Assembly: GCF_006476605.1 (NCBI RefSeq)
Contig: NZ_ML636808.1
Span: forward strand, 1-64,000
Reading direction: 5' to 3'
Source: Brucella gallinifaecis
GTDB taxonomy: Bacteria; Pseudomonadota; Alphaproteobacteria; Rhizobiales; Rhizobiaceae
Length of the DNA: 64,000 nt
Shown: positions 28,067 to 39,748 of the stretch, piece by piece
How the letters are laid out: the number at the start of each line of letters is the position of its first letter
How positions within the stretch are numbered: the first letter of the stretch is position 1
Program-made: the position numbers and the translations under genes
Notes under the pieces: model-generated
The model's input: the letters and a program-made list of their open reading frames with translations, nothing else
Database searches by the model: none
Told to the model about the DNA's origin: nothing

Positions 28067-28468
28067 TTAGTTGCGCTTTGCATCGATCGAAATCGAGCCC
28101 GCACCCTGAAGTGCCAGAAGAATAAGGCCACCAGCAATGGCCAGATTCTTTTGTGCCATCAGCGCGTTCAGGCCTTCAGCAAAGTTCATGTGGGCGACGA
28201 GTATCGCACCGATTGTGAACAGGGCAACGATTGCAGCAGCGATACGTGTCTGAAAGCCAACAAGAATAGCCAGACCGCCAATGAATTCAATCAGACCAAC
28301 CAGAACGGCTGTTACCGTTGGGACCGGAAGGCCAAGGCCTGCAAAATAACCGGCTGTACCGGAAATTGCTGTCAGCTTGCTAAAACCAGCAAGAATGAAA
28401 AGGATCGACAGGAATACACGTGCTATCAGTGTGGCAATGCCATTGCTCTGGGGAGTAATAGAGGACAT
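28067..28468 (-). CDS. DoxX-family membrane protein
   Basis: A 133-aa protein with four hydrophobic segments, an N-terminal RVFLSILFILAGFSKL typical of DoxX, and the later LVGLIEFIGGLAILVGFQTR. DoxX proteins are small inner-membrane proteins linked in some bacteria to oxidative stress or quinone metabolism; no reaction can be given. It stands alone between terminator-like elements. Confidence 0.85.
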   Translation of the reverse strand: MSSITPQSNGIATLIARVFLSILFILAGFSKLTAISGTAGYFAGLGLPVPTVTAVLVGLIEFIGGLAILVGFQTRIAAAIVALFTIGAILVAHMNFAEGLNALMAQKNLAIAGGLILLALQGAGSISIDAKRN

Positions 28469-28511
28469 TTTGGTATCTCCAAATTAATATAAGCTACCAA
28501 TTAAATGATAA

Positions 28512-28548
28512 GAACTGTCAAGAAAAGATAGATAATTCTCGACAGTTC
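28512..28548. promoter_or_regulatory. Inverted repeat between the DoxX-like gene and fumC
   Basis: Arms GAACTGTC and GACAGTTC separated by 21 nt, directly downstream of the fumC stop and upstream of the DoxX-like gene. It is either a weak terminator for fumC or an operator for the DoxX-like gene. Confidence 0.35.
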
Positions 28549-28567
28549 GTTCTATTATCGTGAACAG

Positions 28568-29959
28568 TTATTCTGGAGCGATCATTTTCTCCGCTCGAAC
28601 GAGCTGTTCATAGTCGTTCTCGGTGACGTGGCCGCTCTTGAGAGCCTCTTCCCGCAAGGTCGTTCCATTCTTGTGGGCAGTTTTTGCGATCTTGGCAGCA
28701 TTATCGTAGCCGATGGCTGGTGCCAGGGCGGTGACAAGCATGAGCGAGCGCTCTAGCAGATCCTTGATGCGATCTTCATTTGCTTCAATTCCTTCAACGC
28801 AATGATCTGCAAAGGAAACCATCGCGTCACTCAGGATGCGGATTGATTGCAATACATTATAGGCGATGACGGGCTTAAACACATTAAGCTCAAAATGACC
28901 CTGACTTGCAGCAACCGTTACGGCAGTCTGGTTGCCAAAGACCTGTGTGGCAACCATGGTCAAGGCTTCGGCCTGTGTTGGATTGACCTTGCCTGGCATG
29001 ATGGATGAGCCTGGCTCATTTTCTGGCAGCGAAAGTTCGCCAAGGCCTGAACGTGGGCCAGACCCCAGGAAGCGAATGTCATTGGCAATCTTGAAGAGAT
29101 CGGCTGCCAGTGCGTTGAGACTGCCATGGAAATTTGCCAGTGCACCGTGACTTGCAAGTGCTTCAAACTTGTTGGGCGCAGTCTTGAATGTCAGGCCGGT
29201 GATTGCACTGACGGCATCCGCGAAGCCGGTATCAAATCCTTTTGGGGCATTGAGGCCGGTGCCGACAGCCGTGCCCCCTTGTGCCAGCAGGAACACATCA
29301 GCGAGTGATTGTTCGATGCGATGGCGGGCATATTCAAGTGCTGCACGATAGCCGGAAAACTCTTGTCCCAGCGTGACCGGCGTTGCATCCTGAGTATGCG
29401 TGCGGCCAATCTTGATGATGTCTTTGAATGCGGCTTCTTTATTCTTAAGAGCTTGTGTCAGCTTCTCCAGCGCAGGATACAGATGGCTAACAGTTTCCAG
29501 GGCAGTTGCGATATGAATCGCGGTTGGAAAACTGTCATTTGAAGACTGGCTCATATTGACATGATCATTCGGGTGGACGGGTTTTTTTGAGCCGAGCTCC
29601 CCACCGAGCAACTCTATCGCACGGTTCGAAATGACTTCGTTGGCGTTCATGTTCGATTGTGTGCCGGAGCCTGTTTGCCAGACAACAAGCGGAAAGTGAT
29701 CGTCGAGCTTGCCTTCAATCACTTCGGTTGCAGCGACAGCAATCACTTGTCCCAGAACCGGATCAAGCTTGCCCAGCGCAATATTGGTCTCTGCTGCGGC
29801 CCGTTTGACCACGCCCAGTGCATGGATCAATGGTAGAGGCATCCGTTCATTGCCGATCTTGAAATTTTGCAATGAGCGCTGAGTTTGCGCACCCCAGTAA
29901 CGGTCGGCAGCAACATCAATCGGTCCGAAAGTATCTGTTTCGGTACGCGTAGCAGTCAT
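28568..29959 (-). CDS. fumC: Fumarate hydratase, class II
   Basis: Interconverts fumarate and L-malate in the citric acid cycle. The 463-aa protein is full length and has the superfamily signature [13 protein letters not shown], the substrate-site [13 protein letters not shown] and the His-containing [14 protein letters not shown]. Oxygen-stable class II enzyme, homotetramer in the family. No partner in the neighbourhood. Confidence 0.96.
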   Translation of the reverse strand: MTATRTETDTFGPIDVAADRYWGAQTQRSLQNFKIGNERMPLPLIHALGVVKRAAAETNIALGKLDPVLGQVIAVAATEVIEGKLDDHFPLVVWQTGSGTQSNMNANEVISNRAIELLGGELGSKKPVHPNDHVNMSQSSNDSFPTAIHIATALETVSHLYPALEKLTQALKNKEAAFKDIIKIGRTHTQDATPVTLGQEFSGYRAALEYARHRIEQSLADVFLLAQGGTAVGTGLNAPKGFDTGFADAVSAITGLTFKTAPNKFEALASHGALANFHGSLNALAADLFKIANDIRFLGSGPRSGLGELSLPENEPGSSIMPGKVNPTQAEALTMVATQVFGNQTAVTVAASQGHFELNVFKPVIAYNVLQSIRILSDAMVSFADHCVEGIEANEDRIKDLLERSLMLVTALAPAIGYDNAAKIAKTAHKNGTTLREEALKSGHVTENDYEQLVRAEKMIAPE

Positions 29960-30109
29960 TTTCAGTCTCCGGCTATGGTTTCAGATATTAAGTATCTGCC
30001 TGTTGATTGAGCAATAGTCGCATTGGCAGGTTTTATTGGTATGCCATAGCTGAACGGTTTAGCTTTTGCCCAAAATTATTCAATAAAATATGACTATAAA
30101 AGTCAAATT

Positions 30110-30388
30110 TTATTGAATATTGTCTTCATCGTCGCCATTCTCGTCGTCGGCTTCTGATATCCATGCCGTTGGTTCAACCTTTTGCTGGGTTTTGCTATCA
30201 GTAAAAACCCACCATCCGGTGTCAGTTTCATCCCAGTCACCGCCGCCAGCTCTAAGACGGTCAAGAGAGCGGTATTGACCAACAGATTCATTGCGTTGAT
30301 CATTATCATCAATCCAGATCACAGTGATCTTGCGCCCGTCTTTTGGTGCAGTGGCTATCGGCAGTATCTTGTGCATATGATTATTCAT
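30110..30388 (-). CDS. Conserved hypothetical protein (PIATAPKDG type)
   Basis: The 92-aa product has no signal or membrane segment. It starts ILPIATAPKDGRKITVIW, contains a Trp/Gly-rich central GWWVF and a PTAWI before an acidic tail (DDENGDDEDN). Short proteins of this pattern recur in alphaproteobacteria and their phages with unknown role. A candidate promoter upstream on the minus strand is TTGTCG, 16 bp, TATGAT. A second ATG lies 4 codons in. Confidence 0.65.
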   Translation of the reverse strand: MNNHMHKILPIATAPKDGRKITVIWIDDNDQRNESVGQYRSLDRLRAGGGDWDETDTGWWVFTDSKTQQKVEPTAWISEADDENGDDEDNIQ

Positions 30389-30744
30389 CCCATTTTAATT
30401 CGTATAATCATAGGGCGAAAAAGCTTTGCGACAAGTCAGAATTAGTAAGGCCCGGAACTGATGATATTGACGAGAATGCACTCATCGATAGGGCTTAAAT
30501 CATTGGATATGAAATGGCAGCACGCTCTGAAAAGGAGAAAGGCAGGCGCGAGCCTGCCTTTCTTGTTGCCTGAGACAAGACTTCCAAGTGCGGGGGCAAT
30601 CAGGAAGTCTATCTCAAATACACCTGTGATTGATCATGAATGACATCGGATGTAAATCAGAAAATTCTAATTTGAGAAATCTGCTTATTGAAAAGTTAAA
30701 AATGGATGGTTTTTCTTTAAAGAATAAAGTTTATGTAACGTAAA
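30389..30744. other. Intergenic stretch with an orphan terminator
   Basis: A 356-bp gene-free segment between two minus-strand genes. It contains a candidate promoter for the upstream end of the hypothetical gene and the terminator-like hairpin at 30538-30561. A 60-codon frame at 30461-30643 crosses that hairpin and is not credible. Confidence 0.5.
30538..30561. terminator. Orphan terminator-like hairpin
   Basis: Perfect 10-bp stem AAAGGCAGGC/GCCTGCCTTT with tetraloop GCGA. On the plus strand it is followed by TTTCTT, on the minus by TTTCTCCTTTT. No annotated gene ends near it, so it may terminate a short unannotated RNA. Confidence 0.6.
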
Positions 30745-30768
30745 AAAGGCGGCTTAAAAGCCGCCTTT
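30745..30768 (-). terminator. Terminator of the groESL operon
   Basis: Stem AAAGGCGGCTT/AAGCCGCCTTT with a T-run (TTTTTTACG) on the minus strand. It lies beyond the tandem repeats that follow groEL. Confidence 0.85.
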
Positions 30769-30790
30769 CTTTAAATTTTCTGGCAACAGA

Positions 30791-30940
30791 TTTCTTAGAA
30801 ATCCATGCCGCCACCCGCACCGCTTTGCGGTGCAGGCACTTTAACTCATGGGCGTGCTTTATGGATTTCTTGGAACTCCATGCCGCCACCCGCACCGCTT
30901 TGCGGTGCAGGCACTTTCACTCATGGGCGTGCTTTATGGA
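30791..30940 (-). repeat. Two 75-bp tandem copies of the groEL 3' end
   Basis: The units at 30791-30865 and 30866-30940 differ at three positions. Each starts with the sequence that ends groEL (codons for GGMDF), which continues intact at 30941-30962. Each also contains a short hairpin GCACCGC/GCGGTGC. Read on the minus strand, the units encode VPAPQSGAGGGMDF or GGGMEF; the first would be cut from groEL by its stop. The distal copy keeps MDF-stop, the middle one reads through to another stop. Confidence 0.85.
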
Positions 30941-30944
30941 TTTC

Positions 30945-32615
<1,671 letters not shown>

Positions 32616-32689
32616 TTATGGTGAATTGATTTGAGGTCAGAGCGACACCGCTCCCGGCTAAATTAGCCGATGATACCCAGTCGGAGGCG

Positions 32690-32986
32690 TTAGCCGACAA
32701 TACCGAGAATGTCGGATTCTTTCATGATCAGCAGGTCTTCGCCGCCGATCTTGACTTCAGTGCCCGACCACTTGCCAAACAGAACCTTGTCGCCAGCCTT
32801 GACTTCGAGAGCAATCAGCTTGCCTGCTTCATCGCGAGCGCCGCTGCCCACAGCGACGATTTCGCCTTCCTGTGGCTTTTCTTTAGCGGTATCAGGGATG
32901 ATGATCCCGCCAGCGGTCTTAGCTTCCGATTCAACGCGACGAACGACGACACGGTCATGAAGCGGGCGGAACTTGATATCAGCCAT
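32690..32986 (-). CDS. groES: Co-chaperonin GroES
   Basis: Caps the GroEL ring. 98 aa with [13 protein letters not shown], the mobile loop [14 protein letters not shown], and the terminal ESDILGIVG. The ATG at 32986 is chosen over an upstream in-frame extension because it starts the conserved ADIKFRPL. It is first of groES-groEL under a heat-shock promoter and CIRCE. Confidence 0.97.
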   Translation of the reverse strand: MADIKFRPLHDRVVVRRVESEAKTAGGIIIPDTAKEKPQEGEIVAVGSGARDEAGKLIALEVKAGDKVLFGKWSGTEVKIGGEDLLIMKESDILGIVG

Positions 32987-33048
32987 GGTATAACCCTTGG
33001 TGTTATAGATGTTGAACCCTGTTAACGGATCAAACCGATCCGCGCTTG

Positions 33049-33075
33049 TTAGCACTCTGTTATCTCGAGTGCTAA
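33049..33075 (-). promoter_or_regulatory. CIRCE operator upstream of groESL
   Basis: Perfect TTAGCACTC, 9-bp spacer, GAGTGCTAA, the consensus binding site of the heat-shock repressor HrcA. It lies 63 bp upstream of groES, just downstream of the promoter. Confidence 0.97.
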
Positions 33076-33084
33076 CGTGTATCT

Positions 33085-33113
33085 GAGATAGGAGCGGCGT
33101 TATTATTTGTCAA
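33085..33113 (-). promoter_or_regulatory. Promoter of groESL, RpoH-like
   Basis: On the minus strand TTGACA (33108-33113) and TATCTC (33085-33090) are 17 bp apart. The flanks CCTTGACA and CTCCTATCT fit the alphaproteobacterial heat-shock sigma consensus, so the operon appears to be both RpoH-activated and HrcA-repressed. Confidence 0.7.
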
Positions 33114-33435
33114 GGATCGTTGCCATTTTTTGACAGTTTGGAAATTAAATTTTTTTGCAAAGCGTGGTGAAGGCAGCGAACAGGCTTTTGCCAGATATGG
33201 ACACTATAATTTTGTTCGGCAAACGAGGTAGAAAATAATGGTTTTTGGCCGTTTATCTTAAAGAAACAGCTTGTGTGGTTAATAGAATCCACTTGTATGG
33301 CCGCTCATTTAGCCGCAGAGCGGTTCAAGTCGGGTGACAGATTGAGCTGGTTCTAGTAGACGAGAGCGCGTGGTGCATCTGCACATCATTTGATTTGACC
33401 GGCGAGCGGCCGGAGCCAGCATATTGAGGAAACCG

Positions 33436-34284
33436 ATGAAACTGCCTGAACGCCTGGACGATCTGACGGATAGATATGATGCGATCTTCTGTGATGTCTG
33501 GGGCGTGTTGCACAATGGCGAAGTTGCCTTCGCCCCGGCGGTGGCTGCACTCAAACGCGCGCGTGCCAAAGGCATTACCGTTATTCTTGTCACCAATGCA
33601 CCACGTCCATTCCCGAGTGTAATCGCACAGATGACATTGTTGGGGGTGCCGGAAGATGCCTATGACCGTGTTGTAACATCTGGTGATGTGACCCGTGATC
33701 TTATTATTGAAGGCCCACGCAAGGTTTTTCACATCGGCAGTGAACGCGAGCTTGCAATCTACGAAGGCCTTGATGTCGAGCTGGTCGAAGAGTTTGAAGC
33801 ATCAGGCGTTGTCTGTACTGGTCTTTATGATGATGAGACCGAGACACCGGAAAATTATGCAGACTTATTACAGCGTATCCGCTCGCGTAATCTGCCCTTC
33901 ATCTGCGCCAATCCTGACATCATGGTTGAGCGCGGTTCACGCCTGATCTGGTGCGCAGGTGCACTGGCGCGTGAATATGGACAACTCGGCGGCCGCACAT
34001 TGATTGCTGGCAAGCCATATCGTCCAATTTATGAAGCGGCGTCAAAGGCTGTTGAGGAAATTCGCGGCCATACAATTGATAAGTCCCGTATTCTTGGCAT
34101 CGGCGATGGTGTGCTGACAGATGTGAAGGGTGCGGCAGATTATGGTCTGGATGTGCTTTATATCTCAGGGGGCGTTCATGCTGCTGATTATACAGTGGAT
34201 GGCACAGTTGATTTTGAGAGAATGAACATATTCCTGAACAAGCACGGGCATAAGCCGGTCGCATCGCTTTATGCTCTTGTCTGA
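33436..34284 (+). CDS. HAD-superfamily class IIA hydrolase (TIGR01459 type)
   Basis: The 282-aa phosphatase-like protein has motif I CDVWGVLHNG (nucleophile Asp20), motif II VTNAPRP and motif IV GDGVLTDVKGA. This Trp-containing variant is typical of an alphaproteobacterial family without an assigned substrate. The ATG at 33436 has GAGGAAACC upstream; a TTG at 33424 is the open-frame limit. Followed by ribF after 26 bp. Confidence 0.88.
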   Translation: MKLPERLDDLTDRYDAIFCDVWGVLHNGEVAFAPAVAALKRARAKGITVILVTNAPRPFPSVIAQMTLLGVPEDAYDRVVTSGDVTRDLIIEGPRKVFHIGSERELAIYEGLDVELVEEFEASGVVCTGLYDDETETPENYADLLQRIRSRNLPFICANPDIMVERGSRLIWCAGALAREYGQLGGRTLIAGKPYRPIYEAASKAVEEIRGHTIDKSRILGIGDGVLTDVKGAADYGLDVLYISGGVHAADYTVDGTVDFERMNIFLNKHGHKPVASLYALV

Positions 34285-34310
34285 TAATTGTTGAAGAACC
34301 GGCCGCGATC

Positions 34311-35306
34311 ATGACTAAACCAGCTTTTCAGCGCCTCTCAGGAAAAGACAAATTGCCAGAATCACTTCGCAATTGCGTGGTGGCGATTGGCAATTTTGAT
34401 GGTGTTCATCGTGGGCATCAGGCCGTGCTGGAGCGTGCACTGGAATTGGCAAAGCAAGAAAACCGGCCAGCCATTGTGCTGACTTTTGAGCCGCATCCAC
34501 GCAGTTTTTTCAAGCCGCATGAGCCAGTTGAGCGTTTAACCGATGCTGTTGAAAAGGCAGAAATATTGCGGATCATGGGGTTTGATGCCGTGGTTGAGCA
34601 ACCCTTTACGGCTGATTTTTCGGCACTTTCTGCGGAAGCATTTGTCAGCAATATTCTCACAGACAGGCTTCATGCGCATCGCGTCGTTACCGGCTATGAT
34701 TTTCATTTTGGCAAAAACCGTCGAGGAACACCGGAATTTCTGGTAGAAGCGGGAGGGGCTGCCGGTTTCAGTGTATCGCTTGTCGATGCGTTTAACGACG
34801 AGGGCGGTCATCTCGTTTCTTCAACACGCATTCGTACACTTTTGTGTAATGGCGAGGTTGCGCAAGCCGCTGGTCTTCTTGGTCATCGTTATCGTGTCAG
34901 CGGCGAAGTTATTCATGGGCAAAAACTTGGTCGCACATTGGGCTTTCCGACTGCAAATATGATCATTGATGATCATGTCAGCTTGAAACATGGCATTTAT
35001 GCTGTTCGTTTTCGTCGTGCAGATGGCAAATTGCATGATGGTGTTGCGAGTTTCGGTCGTCGTCCGACTGTGGCAAGCGATGGTAAGCCTTTGCTTGAAA
35101 CATTTGTTTTTGATTTTTCTGGCGATCTCTATGGTGAAGTCGCTGAAGTTTCTTTCTTCAGTTATCTGCGGGGCGAAGTAAAATTCGACGGGCTTGACCC
35201 ATTGATTGAGCAGATGAAACGGGATGAAGAAGAAGCACGTGCAGTTCTGGCGGGTGCAAAACCATTGTCCGAGCTGGACCGCCTTCTGTCATTTCCAGCA
35301 TATTAG
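34311..35306 (+). CDS. ribF: Bifunctional riboflavin kinase/FAD synthetase
   Basis: Converts riboflavin to FMN and FMN to FAD. 331 aa: an N-terminal nucleotidyltransferase domain with GNFDGVHRGHQ (residues 27-37) and FEPHPRSFF, and a C-terminal flavokinase domain with GRTLGFPTANM and the terminal helix. Forms a likely two-gene unit with the HAD hydrolase. Confidence 0.95.
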   Translation: MTKPAFQRLSGKDKLPESLRNCVVAIGNFDGVHRGHQAVLERALELAKQENRPAIVLTFEPHPRSFFKPHEPVERLTDAVEKAEILRIMGFDAVVEQPFTADFSALSAEAFVSNILTDRLHAHRVVTGYDFHFGKNRRGTPEFLVEAGGAAGFSVSLVDAFNDEGGHLVSSTRIRTLLCNGEVAQAAGLLGHRYRVSGEVIHGQKLGRTLGFPTANMIIDDHVSLKHGIYAVRFRRADGKLHDGVASFGRRPTVASDGKPLLETFVFDFSGDLYGEVAEVSFFSYLRGEVKFDGLDPLIEQMKRDEEEARAVLAGAKPLSELDRLLSFPAY

Positions 35307-35316
35307 TGTTTGCTTG

Positions 35317-35340
35317 CAACGCTCCTATAAAGAAGCGTTG
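35317..35340 (+). terminator. Weak terminator after ribF
   Basis: Stem CAACGCT/AGCGTTG with a 10-nt loop followed by ATATTTT. Confidence 0.45.
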
Positions 35341-35438
35341 ATATTTTCTCCTATTATTTAAGTTTAATTTTACATCTTTCGTTCAAACAGTATTAATGAC
35401 CCTTAAGTTTTATGGGGAACTGTTTATCGGAGTTTCAT

Positions 35439-36284
35439 GTGACGCGTATTGTCTCTCTTGCCTTTGTTACAGGCACCGCATTGTTCATAGGTTCCCTGTC
35501 ATCTCATGCAGCAGATGTGCAGCAGACGGATATTTATGCGGCTCAGGAAGTGCAGCCTGCTCGTAAACATTTCTGGTCTGGTGACTGGTATCTCAAGGTT
35601 GGCGCAGCCGGGATGGTAGCGCCAAAATTTGAAGGATCGAACAAGTACCGGTTTTCTGCGCAGCCGCTGATCTCGCTTGGCCGTCAGGGTGAAGCGGAGC
35701 GTTTTTCTTCACGCAATGATAATGCAGCTTTTGCATTTATTGATACCACGCATTTCCGTGCTGGTGCCGTTGGCAAGCTGATGTTCAAACGCGATACCGA
35801 TATTGACGGGCTGGAGGAAACAAAATTCGGTGGTGAAGCCGGTGGTTTCGTCGATGTCTATCCGACTGACTGGCTGCGTTTCCGAGGCGAAGTGCGTCAT
35901 GGTATTCGTGCGCATAAGGGCGTTGTTGCTGATATTGCTGCCGATGTTTTTTACGATGTCACTCCAAAAATCCGTGTTTCTGCTGGTCCGCGTGCGACAT
36001 ACGCTTCCAAGGATTATATGCGCACCTATTATGGTGTGACTGCTGAAGAAGCTTTAGCTTCGGGCTTGCAGGAATATCGTCCAGGCGGTGGTTGGGAATC
36101 GGTTGGTGTCGGTGGAGCTATCCGATGGAGAGCAACCGATAAAATTGATACCAGCCTGTTCGCGGAATATAGTCGTCTTCAGGACAAGGCCAAGAATTCG
36201 GGTATCGTCAGGGATTACGGTTCCCCAAACCAGTTTACGGTTGGTGTGTCGGCGACTTATCGTTTCGATTTCTCGCTTGATTGA
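35439..36284 (+). CDS. MipA/OmpV-family outer-membrane protein
   Basis: An outer-membrane beta-barrel of the MipA/OmpV family (MltA-interacting in E. coli). A signal peptide ends at SSHA. It has glycine- and tyrosine-rich strands with EYRPGGGWESVGVGGAI, and the final aromatic strand QFTVGVSATYRFDF. Start GTG at 35439 with GGAG 6 bp upstream (281 aa); an upstream ATG at 35412 lacks a site. A terminator follows. Confidence 0.88.
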   Translation: MTRIVSLAFVTGTALFIGSLSSHAADVQQTDIYAAQEVQPARKHFWSGDWYLKVGAAGMVAPKFEGSNKYRFSAQPLISLGRQGEAERFSSRNDNAAFAFIDTTHFRAGAVGKLMFKRDTDIDGLEETKFGGEAGGFVDVYPTDWLRFRGEVRHGIRAHKGVVADIAADVFYDVTPKIRVSAGPRATYASKDYMRTYYGVTAEEALASGLQEYRPGGGWESVGVGGAIRWRATDKIDTSLFAEYSRLQDKAKNSGIVRDYGSPNQFTVGVSATYRFDFSLD

Positions 36285-36311
36285 TAAATCTGTCAATCTG
36301 TAAAGATTTCA

Positions 36312-36345
36312 GAGGCAGGGCTGCAAGTTTATTGCACCCTGCCTC
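36312..36345 (+). terminator. Terminator after the MipA-like gene
   Basis: Outer stem GAGGCAGGG/CCCTGCCTC with inner TGCA/TGCA, followed by TTTAT. The remaining 250 bp up to ileS show no gene. Confidence 0.75.
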
Positions 36346-36594
36346 TTTATTCCTGTGAAGGTCATTGCTAAAAGCATCCCCATGATGACGGATTTTCGGC
36401 ATATCGGCCCAACCATACCAGTTATTGGCATACGAATTATTGGCCCGGCCTTCCTTTAAAGCCTTAATGGCGCTGCCTGACGCGGCGCATGGCAGGAAGG
36501 TCCGGGAACGGCCTGCTGTGCCTCGCAGCTTTACTTTGTTTTCAAGCATTCTCACCCGCCATTTTGCGCCGCGGGATTACAGGCAAATGATAAA

Positions 36595-39510
36595 ATGAGC
36601 GATACGACCGCTAAGATCGATTATTCCAAAACCCTCAATCTGCCGCAGACCGAGTTTCCGATGCGAGCAGGTCTGCCAGCACGTGAGCCGCTTCTTGTGC
36701 AGCGCTGGGAGGAGATGAACCTCTATAAAAAGCTGCGTGAAGCCGCAAAAGACCGTCCGCTTTATGTGCTGCATGATGGCCCTCCTTACGCAAATGGTAA
36801 TATTCATATCGGCCATGCGCTGAACAAGATTCTCAAGGATGTGATCACTCGTTCGTTCCAGATGCGTGGTTTCAACTCGAATTATGTGCCGGGCTGGGAT
36901 TGTCATGGCTTGCCGATCGAGTGGAAGATCGAAGAAAAATACCGTGCTCAGGGCAAGAATAAAGACGAAGTGGAAATCAACGAATTCCGCAAGGAATGCC
37001 GTGAATTTGCCGGAAACTGGATCAAGGTCCAGACGGAAGAATTCAAGCGCCTTGCGATCTGTGGAGATTTTGAAAATCCTTACACGACGATGAATTTCCA
37101 TGCGGAAGCACGCATTGCAGGCGAACTTTTGAAGTTCGCATCGTCTGGCCAGCTTTATCGCGGCTCGAAGCCGGTCATGTGGTCGGTTGTTGAGCGCACA
37201 GCACTCGCGGAAGCAGAAGTCGAATATCATGACGTCGAGTCAGATATGATCTGGGTGAAGTTTCCGGTTGCAGGCAGTAATGATCTTGCTGGAAGCTCTG
37301 TTGTCATCTGGACGACGACTCCTTGGACCATTCCGGGCAATCGCGCTGTGTCTTATTCCAGTCGAGTTGCTTACGGACTTTATGAAATCATCGCTGCTGA
37401 AAATGATTTCGGCCCGCAGGCAGGTGAAAAGCTTATCTTCGGCGACAAGCTCGTAGAAGAATGCGCAAAGAAAGCCAAGCTTGAATTCAAGCGCTTGCGT
37501 GATGTTGCTCCTTCGGAGTTATCAAGCCTTGTTCTTGATCACCCGCTTAAAGGCTTTGGTGGCGGATATGAATTCGTTGTTCCGTTGATCGCCGTTGATC
37601 ATGTGACTGATGATGCCGGTACAGGCTTCGTTCATACAGCGCCTAGCCATGGTCGCGAAGACTTTGAAGCCTGGATGGATGCAGTACGTGAACTTGAAGC
37701 ACGTGGCATTGATCCAAGCATTCCTTTTCCTGTTGGCGATGATGGTTTTTACACCAAGGATGCGCCGGGCTTTGGCCCGGATCGTGAAGGTGGTCCTGCA
37801 CGTGTTATCGACGATAATGGCAAAAAGGGTGATGCGAACGAATCTGTGATCAAACAGCTTATTGCGTATAATAATCTTTTTGCACGGGGTCGGCTGAAAC
37901 ATTCCTATCCCCATTCGTGGCGCTCGAAGAAGCCGGTCATCTTCCGCAATACGCCGCAATGGTTTGTCTATATGGACAAGAATCTCGGCGATGGCACCAC
38001 GCTGCGTTCACGTTCGCTGAAAGCCATTGAAGAAACCCGTTTTGTGCCAGCCGCTGGCCAGACTCGTCTTCGTGCCATGATTGAAGGTCGCCCGGACTGG
38101 GTGCTGTCGCGTCAGCGTGCATGGGGCGTGCCGATCTGCGTCTTTGCAGATGAAGAAGGCAATATCCTTCAGGACGATGCCGTCAACAAGCGCATTCTTG
38201 AAGCTTTTGAAGAAGAAGGCGCTGATGCATGGTTCGCTGATGGGGCACGTGAGCGTTTCCTTGGCAACCGCGCCGGTGAAGACTGGACACAGGTTCGCGA
38301 TATTCTGGATGTGTGGTTTGATTCTGGCTCGACGCATACATTCACGCTGGAAGACCGCCCGGACATGAAATGGCCTGCTGATGTCTATCTCGAAGGTTCT
38401 GACCAGCATCGTGGCTGGTTCCACTCGTCACTGCTGGAAAGCTGCGGAACGCGGGGTCGCGCACCTTATAATGCTGTTGTCACCCATGGTTTCACCATGG
38501 ACGAGAACGGCAAGAAGATGTCGAAATCGCTTGGAAACACTGTTACTCCGCAGGATGTTATCAAGGATTCAGGTGCAGATATTCTGCGTCTTTGGGTGAT
38601 GACGACCGATTATTGGGAAGATCAGCGCCTGGGTAAAAATATTATCCAGACCAATATTGACGCCTATCGCAAGCTGCGTAACACGATCCGCTGGATGCTT
38701 GGCACGCTCGCCCATGATGAAGGCGAGACGCTGCCATATGCTGATCTGCCGGAACTCGAACGTCTGATGCTGCATCGTCTGGCTGAGCTCGATGAAGTCG
38801 TTCGTTCTGGCTATGATGCGTTTGATTTCAAGCGTATTGCCCGCGCATTGATCGATTTCATGAATGTCGAACTGTCAGCTTTCTATTTCGACATCCGCAA
38901 GGATGCGCTTTATTGTGATGCCCCATCAAGCAATCGTCGTAAGGCAGCGCTTCAGACAGTGCGTGAAATTTTCGATCACGTGACGACATGGCTTGCGCCT
39001 ATGTTGCCTTTTACCATGGAAGAAGCATGGCTTGATCGTTATCCGCAGGCTGTTTCGGTGCATCTGGAGCAGTTCCGCGCAATTGAAGCTGAATGGCGTG
39101 ATGATGTGCTGGCTGAAAAATGGCGCAAGGTTCGCAATGTGCGCCGCGTTGTTACCGGCTCTCTTGAATTGGAACGTGCAGATAAACGTATTGGTTCGTC
39201 GCTTGAAGCGGCTCCAATTGTTTACATTACCGATAAGAGCCTTGCCGATTCGCTTGAAGGTCTGGATTTTGCTGAAATCTGCATCACAAGTGATATAGCA
39301 CTGACCAATGATACTGCTCCTGAAGGTGCATTCACTCTGGATGATGTTAAGGGTGTTGCTGTTGTGCCAGCACGTGCGGAAGGTGAAAAATGTGCGCGTT
39401 CATGGCGCTATACGACCGATGTTGGTTCAGATCCGGAATTCCCGGAAGTTTCAGCACGTGATGCCCTCGCATTGCATGAATTGAAGGCTCTTGGTAAGCT
39501 GTCAGTATAA
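36595..39510 (+). CDS. ileS: Isoleucyl-tRNA synthetase
   Basis: Charges tRNA-Ile, with editing. 971 aa, HIGH at 71-74 ([12 protein letters not shown]), KMSKS at 641-645, CP1 editing domain between. The C-terminal zinc motif is reduced: only KCARSW is seen, without the second Cys of the CxxC pair. This occurs in many alphaproteobacterial enzymes. A 250-bp leader precedes it without a recognised element. Confidence 0.97.
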   Translation: MSDTTAKIDYSKTLNLPQTEFPMRAGLPAREPLLVQRWEEMNLYKKLREAAKDRPLYVLHDGPPYANGNIHIGHALNKILKDVITRSFQMRGFNSNYVPGWDCHGLPIEWKIEEKYRAQGKNKDEVEINEFRKECREFAGNWIKVQTEEFKRLAICGDFENPYTTMNFHAEARIAGELLKFASSGQLYRGSKPVMWSVVERTALAEAEVEYHDVESDMIWVKFPVAGSNDLAGSSVVIWTTTPWTIPGNRAVSYSSRVAYGLYEIIAAENDFGPQAGEKLIFGDKLVEECAKKAKLEFKRLRDVAPSELSSLVLDHPLKGFGGGYEFVVPLIAVDHVTDDAGTGFVHTAPSHGREDFEAWMDAVRELEARGIDPSIPFPVGDDGFYTKDAPGFGPDREGGPARVIDDNGKKGDANESVIKQLIAYNNLFARGRLKHSYPHSWRSKKPVIFRNTPQWFVYMDKNLGDGTTLRSRSLKAIEETRFVPAAGQTRLRAMIEGRPDWVLSRQRAWGVPICVFADEEGNILQDDAVNKRILEAFEEEGADAWFADGARERFLGNRAGEDWTQVRDILDVWFDSGSTHTFTLEDRPDMKWPADVYLEGSDQHRGWFHSSLLESCGTRGRAPYNAVVTHGFTMDENGKKMSKSLGNTVTPQDVIKDSGADILRLWVMTTDYWEDQRLGKNIIQTNIDAYRKLRNTIRWMLGTLAHDEGETLPYADLPELERLMLHRLAELDEVVRSGYDAFDFKRIARALIDFMNVELSAFYFDIRKDALYCDAPSSNRRKAALQTVREIFDHVTTWLAPMLPFTMEEAWLDRYPQAVSVHLEQFRAIEAEWRDDVLAEKWRKVRNVRRVVTGSLELERADKRIGSSLEAAPIVYITDKSLADSLEGLDFAEICITSDIALTNDTAPEGAFTLDDVKGVAVVPARAEGEKCARSWRYTTDVGSDPEFPEVSARDALALHELKALGKLSV

Positions 39511-39515
39511 TTTTT

Positions 39516-39546
39516 AAGGCCCGGTTTGCGTATGTTACCGGGCCTT
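39516..39546 (+). terminator. Terminator after ileS
   Basis: Stem AAGGCCCGGT/ACCGGGCCTT with an 11-nt loop, followed by TTAC. Confidence 0.75.
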
Positions 39547-39748
39547 TTACTATGGAACTTGCCTTGTAACGTGCGTAGATGGTCAAATAGCAATCAATAT
39601 CGCGATTGCCCGAAGAGATGGTCTCATGTACAAGACTGACCTTGAGATAAACTTGCAATCTGCCTTGGAGTTGCCGGTTTTTTAGGTCAGAGATGTAAAA
39701 ATGTCTCTGGTGAAGAGAGAATCGACAGGCGTAAAAGAAGTGGCGCTA

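Noticed and set aside
36346-36594. T-box or other leader riboswitch before ileS
   Set aside because: No T-box motif or attenuator pair could be identified; only short inverted repeats.
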